From: Gemmatimonadales bacterium
GTDB lineage: Bacteria; Gemmatimonadota; Gemmatimonadetes; Gemmatimonadales; GWC2-71-9
NCBI GenBank assembly: GCA_013816685.1
Contig: JACDDX010000151.1
Span: forward strand, 1-5,115
Length of the DNA: 5,115 nt
Reading direction: 5' to 3'
Positions 1-4,193 of this stretch are shown here, in pieces. Each line of letters starts with the position of its first letter. Positions within the stretch are counted from its first letter, which is position 1. Under the pieces are notes generated by a model. The model saw only the letters and a list, made by a program, of their open reading frames with translations, was not told the DNA's origin and did not search any database. The translations under genes were made by a program, and so were the position numbers.

Positions 1-381
1 CGCCATGGTGCCGCCGGACACCCGCGGCGCAGTGACCGACGCTCCGATGGCAAGTGAAAGGACGTCGTAGGCGAGCAGTTCCCCATCCTCGAGCCTCACC
101 CGGCCTTCACTGGGTTGAATCGCCGTGACCCGCCCCGCGATGAACTCCGCACCCGCGCCCTTAGCGATCGCCGGCAGATCCAACCTGACCTCGTCCTCGG
201 CGTAGAGGCCCCCGATCAATCCGGTCAGCATACCCGAGTAGACGTGGTACGGCTCGGGGGAGACGAGCACCGCACGGACCCGTCCCAGTCGCCCGCGCGC
301 CAGGGCCTCGAGTACGAAGAGGTGGGCGTGACCGCTGCCGATGAGCAGCAGCACGGGTGGGCGGTTCTCCCGGTACGTCAT
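1..381 (-). CDS. FAD/NAD(P)-dependent oxidoreductase, N-terminal part (SelD-associated NDH-like family), cut by window edge
   Basis: This is the first 127 residues of a flavoprotein that continues beyond base 1. Near the N-terminus, residues 10-20 (VLLLIGSGHAH) form a strand followed by a glycine-rich FAD-binding turn of the G-x-G-H-x-H kind. Residues SPEPYHVYSGMLTGLIGG and the stretch DLPAIAKGAGAEFIAGRV follow, then YDVLSLAIGAS, the usual second FAD-contact strand of this fold. This combination is typical of the NDH-2-like pyridine nucleotide-disulfide oxidoreductases that occur alone or as the N-terminal half of selenophosphate synthetase (SelD) fusions; their substrate is not well established. 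Which form this is cannot be told because the C-terminus is missing. I chose ATG 381-379 because it sits just before the first beta strand as in the family. No Shine-Dalgarno precedes it, and the frame stays open upstream with further ATGs at 483, 489 and 528, so the start is uncertain. The gene is divergent from the hsp20 gene. Confidence 0.82.
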   Translation of the reverse strand, partial: MTYRENRPPVLLLIGSGHAHLFVLEALARGRLGRVRAVLVSPEPYHVYSGMLTGLIGGLYAEDEVRLDLPAIAKGAGAEFIAGRVTAIQPSEGRVRLEDGELLAYDVLSLAIGASVTAPRVSGGTMA

Positions 382-551
382 TTCTGCAAGTCGGGCCAGC
401 GATTCTGCCGCGGCGAAGAAACGCCAGCGCCGTTTTGGCCGAACTGAGCCACCCTGGAACGGCACACGGGCTGCTTTAGACATGGCCATGGCCGGCCGGC
501 GGGTCGGCCAGGAAACCCCGATGAACCATTCACGAACTTTGGAGGCAGCAC
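382..551. other. Divergent intergenic region between the oxidoreductase and hsp20
   Basis: If the oxidoreductase starts at 381, these 170 bp must hold the promoters of both divergent genes. I find no convincing -35/-10 pair, no CIRCE inverted repeat and no sigma-32-like pair with acceptable spacing. The one structured element is a GC-rich inverted repeat: TGGCCG at 489-494 and CGGCCA at 505-510 with a 10-base loop, inside a run of GGCC/CCGG palindromes (483-510). It lies about 30 bases before the hsp20 Shine-Dalgarno and could be in its leader. If the oxidoreductase uses an upstream ATG, part of this region is coding. Confidence 0.45.
541..545 (+). promoter_or_regulatory. Shine-Dalgarno of hsp20
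   Basis: GGAGG ends six bases before ATG 552. It is the strongest ribosome binding site in the window and fixes the hsp20 start. Confidence 0.9.
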
Positions 552-1010
552 ATGTATCTCACGACCACCCGGCGCAGCGGCGACCAGCTTGGCAACCTGC
601 GTCGTCTCAATTCGATGCTCGAAGATGCGTTCAGCGGCTGGCCCTTTCAGCAGGAAGGCGCCGGCGCGATCACCTCGGCTTGGGTGCCGGCCTGCGACAT
701 CGTCGAGGATAGCGACGCGGTGAAGATCGTTGCAGAGATCCCAGGCGTGCGCCCGGAAGATGTGAAGCTCTCGCTGGAGAACAACATCATCACCATCCGA
801 GGTGAGAAGCGCCACCAGCACGAAGAGAAGGCCGGGCAGGTCCACCGCTTCGAGCGGAGCTATGGGGCGTTCGAGCGGTCGTTCGCCCTGCCCAACAGCG
901 TGGATGCCGAGAAGATTGAAGCATCATATGAGGGTGGGCTGCTCACGGTGACCCTGCCGCGCGCGGAGAAGGCCAAGCCCCGCGAGATCCAGGTCAGGAC
1001 AACGGCCTGA
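552..1010 (+). CDS. hsp20: Small heat-shock protein, Hsp20/alpha-crystallin family
   Basis: This is an ATP-independent cytoplasmic holdase of 152 residues, a usual length for bacterial Hsp20. A short N-terminal region (about 1-43, including the helix-like LRRLNSMLEDAF) precedes an alpha-crystallin domain at about 44-136. It opens with WVPACDIVEDSDAVKIVAEIPG, has the ENNIITIRGEKR strand pair, and ends with the family signature A124-x4-G129-L-L followed by TVTLP. The C-terminal tail carries an I-x-V motif (I146-Q-V148), which in the family docks into a neighbouring alpha-crystallin domain to build oligomers. The start is fixed by a GGAGG six bases upstream. The gene appears to be a single transcription unit: its upstream neighbour is divergent and an intrinsic terminator lies 16 bases after its stop. 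By family it should bind unfolding proteins and pass them to ATP-dependent chaperones; heat induction is likely but no known heat-shock operator is visible. Confidence 0.96.
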   Translation: MYLTTTRRSGDQLGNLRRLNSMLEDAFSGWPFQQEGAGAITSAWVPACDIVEDSDAVKIVAEIPGVRPEDVKLSLENNIITIRGEKRHQHEEKAGQVHRFERSYGAFERSFALPNSVDAEKIEASYEGGLLTVTLPRAEKAKPREIQVRTTA

Positions 1011-1025
1011 CAACCGCTCGGGTCC

Positions 1026-1056
1026 GAGACCCCCGTTCCGCGGGGGCTCTTTTTTT
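1026..1056 (+). terminator. Intrinsic terminator after hsp20
   Basis: CCCCCG (1030-1035) pairs with CGGGGG (1041-1046) around a five-base loop. The stem extends by GAG (1026-1028) with CTC (1047-1049) past a single bulged A1029. Seven T residues follow directly at 1050-1056. Stem, loop and U-tract are all canonical for Rho-independent termination and should insulate hemA from hsp20 transcription. Confidence 0.93.
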
Positions 1057-1057
1057 C

Positions 1058-1073
1058 TCCGTAGATATACGGA
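1058..1073. repeat. Short perfect inverted repeat upstream of hemA
   Basis: TCCGTA (1058-1063) and TACGGA (1068-1073) form a perfect six-base inverted repeat around GATA. It begins two bases after the terminator T-run and lies 58 bases before the hemA start. Its A/T-rich centre (TAGATATA) resembles a -10 element, so it could be an operator overlapping the hemA promoter, but no matching -35 is visible because the terminator stem occupies that place. It could also be a chance hairpin. Confidence 0.4.
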
Positions 1074-1120
1074 CTCTCCCTCCGGGGTCGCGCGGATTGC
1101 CGCTCCTCTCCATGGGACCT

Positions 1121-1124
1121 AGGG
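1121..1124 (+). promoter_or_regulatory. Shine-Dalgarno of hemA (supports the GTG start)
   Basis: AGGG lies seven bases before GTG 1132. It favours this GTG over ATG 1112, which is in another frame. Confidence 0.65.
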
Positions 1125-1131
1125 TTCTCGC

Positions 1132-2325
1132 GTGCTCGACGCGTTGCCCTTCCATGTAGTTGGCGTCAGTCACCACACCTCCGCCGTGGGGGTGCGGGAG
1201 CGCTTCGTGCTTCCGGCCGACCAGCTTGCCATGCTGCTCGTCCGGGAAAATCTCGCTAGCCGCTCCGCGCTGGTCCTTACCACCTGTAACCGCAGCGAGC
1301 TCTACTGGTCCGGCGATCGCGACGCCGGGGCCTGGTTCCTCGAGTATGCGATGGTCGATGGCGGCGGCAGCGAGAGCGCGCTGACGCGACTGGAGGGCAG
1401 CGCGGCGGTGCGCCATCTCTTCACGGTCAGTGCGGGACTCGATTCGCAGATTCTGGGCGAGACCGAGATTCTGGGACAGGTTCGGCAGGCCTACGATCAG
1501 GCACGCGCCGCGGGAACGACGACGCGAGCGATGGATGCCATCTTCTCCGCCGCGCTCACCTGCGGCCGGCGAATCAGACACGAGACGCTGCTCGGGCGCC
1601 ATCCGGCGTCGGTCAGCTCGGCTGCTGTGGGGCTGGCTGCCGACCGCCTCGGCGGTCTGGACCAGCGCGACGTCGTCGTGCTCGGTGCCGGCGAGGCGGC
1701 GGAAGGTGTGCTCCGCGCGCTCGACGCCTGCGCTCCCCGGCGAGTCACGCTGGTCAACCGGAACGCCGAGCGCGCGCGCGTACTCGCTGCCGCGTGGGGT
1801 GCGGAGTCGTCGGGCTGGAACGAGCTCGATGTCCGGGTCGCGGGCGCCGATCTGGTCTTCGTGGCGACCGGCGCCGCCAGGCCCGTCGTCACCGCGGCGC
1901 AGCTCGACCGCGCCATCGGGGCGCGCGACGGGCACGAAATCACGGTGATGGACCTGTCGGTGCCGAGAAACGTCGAGCTCGACGCGCGTGGCATCGCCGG
2001 GATCCGGCTCTTCGATCTAGACGATCTGCAGCGGCTCTGTTGTCCGGCGGCCGGCATCCCCTCCGCCGCATTATTCGAGGCGCAGCGAGTTCTGGAAGAG
2101 GAGCTGCTGCGCCTCGATATCGCGCTTCGCAGCCTGGCCGCCGCGCCGCGGCTCGCCGAGCTGCATCGGCTGGGCGCGGAGGTGGCGGCGGAGGAGATCG
2201 CATGGGCCCTGTCGCAGCTTGACGCGCTGGGCGAACGGGAGCGGGAGGTGGTACGGCGGATGGCCGACCGGCTGGTACGCCGGGTACTGTATCCGGTTTC
2301 GAAGGCGGTCAGGACCGACGAGTAG
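1132..2325 (+). CDS. hemA: Glutamyl-tRNA reductase HemA (GluTR)
   Basis: This enzyme uses NADPH to reduce glutamyl-tRNA(Glu) to glutamate-1-semialdehyde, the first committed and usually rate-limiting step of the C5 route to 5-aminolevulinate and haem. The product has 397 residues; the family is usually about 400-430. The N-terminal catalytic domain opens with VVGVSHHTSAVGVRERF and contains LTTCNRSE, with the nucleophilic Cys52 (codon 1285-1287). The family block GLDSQILGETEILGQ is at 102-116. The NADPH-binding domain has VVLGAGE (G185-E188), LVNRNAERA, VATGAARPVV and MDLSVPRN (273-280), followed by FDLDDLQRL. The remainder is the helical dimerisation domain. GTG 1132 is chosen because an AGGG lies seven bases upstream and the frame then starts just before the first conserved strand. 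No partner haem gene follows on this strand; the 3' end overlaps hemH head-on by 17 bp. I see no C-terminal truncation or broken motif. Confidence 0.97.
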   Translation: MLDALPFHVVGVSHHTSAVGVRERFVLPADQLAMLLVRENLASRSALVLTTCNRSELYWSGDRDAGAWFLEYAMVDGGGSESALTRLEGSAAVRHLFTVSAGLDSQILGETEILGQVRQAYDQARAAGTTTRAMDAIFSAALTCGRRIRHETLLGRHPASVSSAAVGLAADRLGGLDQRDVVVLGAGEAAEGVLRALDACAPRRVTLVNRNAERARVLAAAWGAESSGWNELDVRVAGADLVFVATGAARPVVTAAQLDRAIGARDGHEITVMDLSVPRNVELDARGIAGIRLFDLDDLQRLCCPAAGIPSAALFEAQRVLEEELLRLDIALRSLAAAPRLAELHRLGAEVAAEEIAWALSQLDALGEREREVVRRMADRLVRRVLYPVSKAVRTDE

Positions 2326-3406
2326 GCCGCGGGGCGAGCGCTCCGACCGGATTCACAATCTTGCGACATTGAGAGTTGCGGCACCCCGCGCAGTGCATGG
2401 GGTACTGCGTTCCGTACCGGGTCCCGGACGCGAGATGCTCCCGGGCGATGTCGGCCAGTGCGTCGAGGAAGCGCGGTGAATCGTTGAGCGCCGGGGCGCG
2501 GACGTATTCCGTGATGCCCACTGACGCCGCCACGTGGCCGTATTCCCGGTCGAGCTCCGACAGCGTCTCGATGTGATCGCTGGTAAAGGCGATCGGAACC
2601 ACCAGCACCCGCTTCTCTCCCCTGGCGCCGACCGCGCGGATCACTCGCTCCGTGCTGGGCCCGAGCCACCGCACCGGTCCCACGTCCGACTGATACGCGA
2701 GCATGTAGCGATTCGGCGCGCCCAGGCACTCGACGACCCGCTGCACCGTGGCGCCGACTTCCTGCGGGTAGGCGTCACCCCGGTCGATGACGTCGAGCGG
2801 CAGCGAGTGCGCGCTGAAGAGCAGGAGCACACGGTCGCGGTCGGCCGGCGCGAACCGCTCCAGCCCTTCCTTCATCGCCTCCGTCATGGCGGCCACGAAG
2901 CCGTCGTGCACCGGCCAGCGGTCGATGATGCTCCACTCGAACGTCTCGGTGAGGCGGGTGCGCGCCGCCGCGCGCCAGAGTTCGTTGAGACTCGAACCGG
3001 TGGTGCTGCAGGAAAACTGGGGGTACTGCGTGAATGCCACCGCGCGCCGCACGCCGTCGGCCGCCATCGCGCGGAGGGCATCGTCGCTGTTCGGGCGGGT
3101 GTAGCGGAAGGCCACGTAATACTGATGCGGACCGGTTTCGGGCGACAGCCGGTCGAGCCGCTCGATCATGCCGCGTCCCTGGGCATCGGTGTGCCGGAGG
3201 ATCGGCGACCCGCCGCCGATCGAGTCGTACAGCGCCCGCACCTTCGGCGTCCGGCGCCGGGCGATGTACGGCCCGAGCCACCGCTGGAGCGGCAGCTGAA
3301 TGATCTCGCGGTCGGCGAAGAGCTCGAGTAGAAATGGCTGGACATCGGCCAGGGTGGCCGGCCCGCCAAGATTCAGCATGACGATAGCGGTCTGTGCCTT
3401 GCTCAT
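2309..3406 (-). CDS. hemH: Ferrochelatase HemH, [2Fe-2S] type resembling the mitochondrial enzyme
   Basis: The enzyme inserts Fe(II) into a porphyrin, normally protoporphyrin IX, at the end of haem synthesis. The 365-residue product begins MSKAQTAIVMLNLGGP, the family N-terminus. Conserved blocks in order are YDSIGGGSPI (60-69), QYPQFSCSTTGSSLN (127-141), WSIIDRWP (158-165), FSAHSLP with metal-site His200, RGDAYPQEV (209-217), and IAFTSDHIETLSELD with catalytic Glu280. His200 and Glu280 are 80 residues apart, as His263 and Glu343 are in the human enzyme. Cys133 and the tail HCAGCRNSQC (Cys339, Cys342, Cys347) match human Cys196, 403, 406 and 411, the [2Fe-2S] ligands, so a cluster is predicted. 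No signal peptide or hydrophobic tail is seen. ATG 3406 is chosen because the conserved N-terminus begins there; the frame is open to a TTG at 3478, but those codons look unrelated. No Shine-Dalgarno precedes 3406. The gene follows the response regulator after 55 bp and converges on hemA. Confidence 0.97.
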   Translation of the reverse strand: MSKAQTAIVMLNLGGPATLADVQPFLLELFADREIIQLPLQRWLGPYIARRRTPKVRALYDSIGGGSPILRHTDAQGRGMIERLDRLSPETGPHQYYVAFRYTRPNSDDALRAMAADGVRRAVAFTQYPQFSCSTTGSSLNELWRAAARTRLTETFEWSIIDRWPVHDGFVAAMTEAMKEGLERFAPADRDRVLLLFSAHSLPLDVIDRGDAYPQEVGATVQRVVECLGAPNRYMLAYQSDVGPVRWLGPSTERVIRAVGARGEKRVLVVPIAFTSDHIETLSELDREYGHVAASVGITEYVRAPALNDSPRFLDALADIAREHLASGTRYGTQYPMHCAGCRNSQCRKIVNPVGALAPRPTRRS

Positions 3407-3410
3407 CGTG

Positions 3411-3418
3411 CAAATATA
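3411..3418 (-). promoter_or_regulatory. Probable hemH promoter element (TAnnTTTG type), giving a leaderless mRNA
   Basis: On the minus strand TATATTTG ends five bases before the hemH ATG, in an A/T-rich patch (3411-3420) that stands out in GC-rich DNA. It is an exact match to TAnnTTTG, the -7 element described for Bacteroidetes; the inner TATATT is also close to a sigma-70 -10 box. With usual spacing, transcription would begin at or next to the A of ATG 3406, which agrees with the lack of a Shine-Dalgarno there (the nearest GGAG, 3430-3427, is 20 bases away). No clear -33 TTTG or -35 element is visible, so the assignment rests on one box. Confidence 0.6.
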
Positions 3419-3431
3419 AACGGCAGCTCCG

Positions 3432-3453
3432 GCCCGGCCCCCGATCGCCGGGC
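3432..3453 (-). other. GC-rich hairpin between the response regulator and hemH
   Basis: GCCCGGC (3432-3438) and GCCGGGC (3447-3453) form a perfect seven-base stem with an eight-base loop, eight bases after the response regulator stop on the minus strand. No T-run follows directly; the nearest T-rich stretch on that strand is the hemH box about 12 bases further on. It may pause or partly terminate transcription from the two-component genes, or stabilise their 3' end, but it is not a canonical terminator. Confidence 0.4.
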
Positions 3454-3461
3454 GGGTTCGG

Positions 3462-4193
3462 TCACCGGCGCTCGCCAATCAGACCGTTCTCGATCGCCAG
3501 CCTGGTGAGTCCCGCGACGGTACGGATACCGAGCTTCCGCATCAGGCTCTCGCGGTGCGTCTCAACCGTGCGGTGGCTGATGCCGAGCGTGCCGGCCATC
3601 TCCCGGTTCGTCCGTCCTTCCGCCACTCCGATCAGCACCTCGCGCTCGCGCGCGGTGAGCTGCTCCAGCCCGGCGAGCTCGTCGAGCCGCGAGTGCTCGC
3701 CCCGGAGCGCCGCGCCCAGCCGGCTTGCGATCGGCCCGCTGAAGTAGGACTCACCCCGCCAGACTGCGCGCACGGCCTGGCGCAGCTCCGTGGCCGCCGT
3801 GTCCTTGAGCAGATAGCCTCGGGCACCGGCCCGGAGGCTTTCGAGCACGTATTCGGAGTTGTCGTGCATGCTGAGGATCAGCACCCGAATGTCGGGCGCA
3901 CGCGATCGTAATTCGGCCGCCACGCCGAGCCCCGAGGCGCCGGGCATGGAGATATCCAGCACGATCACGTCGGGCTGTTCGGCCAGTGCCAGCCGGAGCG
4001 CTTCGTCCCCGCTACCCGCCTCCGCCACCACGAGAAACCCGGGCTCTCCCTCGAGCACGTGCCTTATCCCGGTGCGCACGACCCCGTGATCATCGGCGAT
4101 CAGCACCCGGATGGGTGTCTCTCCGCCTCGGCCGCCGGGTGCACACTCCCGCGCGTTTCCCCGTGCGGCGCCGCCCGGGTCGGCGGTGCTCAT
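3462..4193 (-). CDS. NarL/FixJ-family response regulator (REC + LuxR-type HTH)
   Basis: This is a cytoplasmic DNA-binding regulator of 243 residues that should be phosphorylated by the kinase encoded just upstream. The receiver domain (about 28-145) starts IRVLIADDH with acidic pair Asp34-Asp35. The phosphoacceptor is Asp80 in VLDISMPG (codon 3956-3954). The switch residue is Ser108 in LILSMHD and the conserved lysine is Lys130 in GYLLKD. The LuxR-type helix-turn-helix (about 179-243) reads LTAREREVL, then TNREMAGTLGISHRTVETH and MRKLGI. ATG 4193 overlaps the kinase stop as ATGA, which implies translational coupling; no good Shine-Dalgarno precedes it. The first 27 residues are a Gly/Ala/Arg-rich extension beyond the usual family start, so a later start is possible (a GGAG lies eight bases before the ATC of Ile28, a rare start codon). 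The target genes are not evident; hemH downstream is a positional candidate only. Confidence 0.95.
   Translation of the reverse strand: MSTADPGGAARGNARECAPGGRGGETPIRVLIADDHGVVRTGIRHVLEGEPGFLVVAEAGSGDEALRLALAEQPDVIVLDISMPGASGLGVAAELRSRAPDIRVLILSMHDNSEYVLESLRAGARGYLLKDTAATELRQAVRAVWRGESYFSGPIASRLGAALRGEHSRLDELAGLEQLTAREREVLIGVAEGRTNREMAGTLGISHRTVETHRESLMRKLGIRTVAGLTRLAIENGLIGERR

Noticed and set aside
474..522. Sigma-32-like heat-shock promoter (CTTTAGA ... CCCCGAT)
   Set aside because: The two halves are about 35 bases apart instead of 11-16, and the first half is a poor match.
534..541. GAACTTTG just before hsp20 as a TAnnTTTG promoter box
   Set aside because: It matches seven of eight positions, but it runs into the GGAGG Shine-Dalgarno. 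A start about five bases downstream would remove that site, so it is unlikely to be the promoter.
378..845. 155-codon minus-strand open frame opposite hsp20
   Set aside because: It is antisense to a clear Hsp20 domain, and its end falls in a different frame from the oxidoreductase that occupies 1-381.
994..1935. Long minus-strand open frame (313 codons) antisense to hemA
   Set aside because: It lies opposite the well-conserved hemA, its translation is Arg/Gly/Ala-rich with no recognisable domain, and such frames are expected opposite GC-rich coding sequence.
1497..2729. 410-codon minus-strand open frame across the hemA 3' half and the hemH 3' half
   Set aside because: Its translation is low-complexity Ser/Arg/Ala-rich. 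It is antisense to hemA and out of frame with hemH, both of which have clear family motifs, so it is a shadow frame.
2534..3331. 265-codon plus-strand open frame antisense to hemH
   Set aside because: It has no recognisable motif and an Arg/Val/His/Glu-rich composition as expected from reading the complement of a GC-rich gene. The hemH frame explains the DNA.
3407..3478. hemH start at TTG 3478, giving 24 extra residues and overlapping the regulator gene
   Set aside because: The extra residues are unlike the family, no Shine-Dalgarno supports the TTG, and the conserved N-terminus MSKAQTAIVMLNLGGP begins at ATG 3406.
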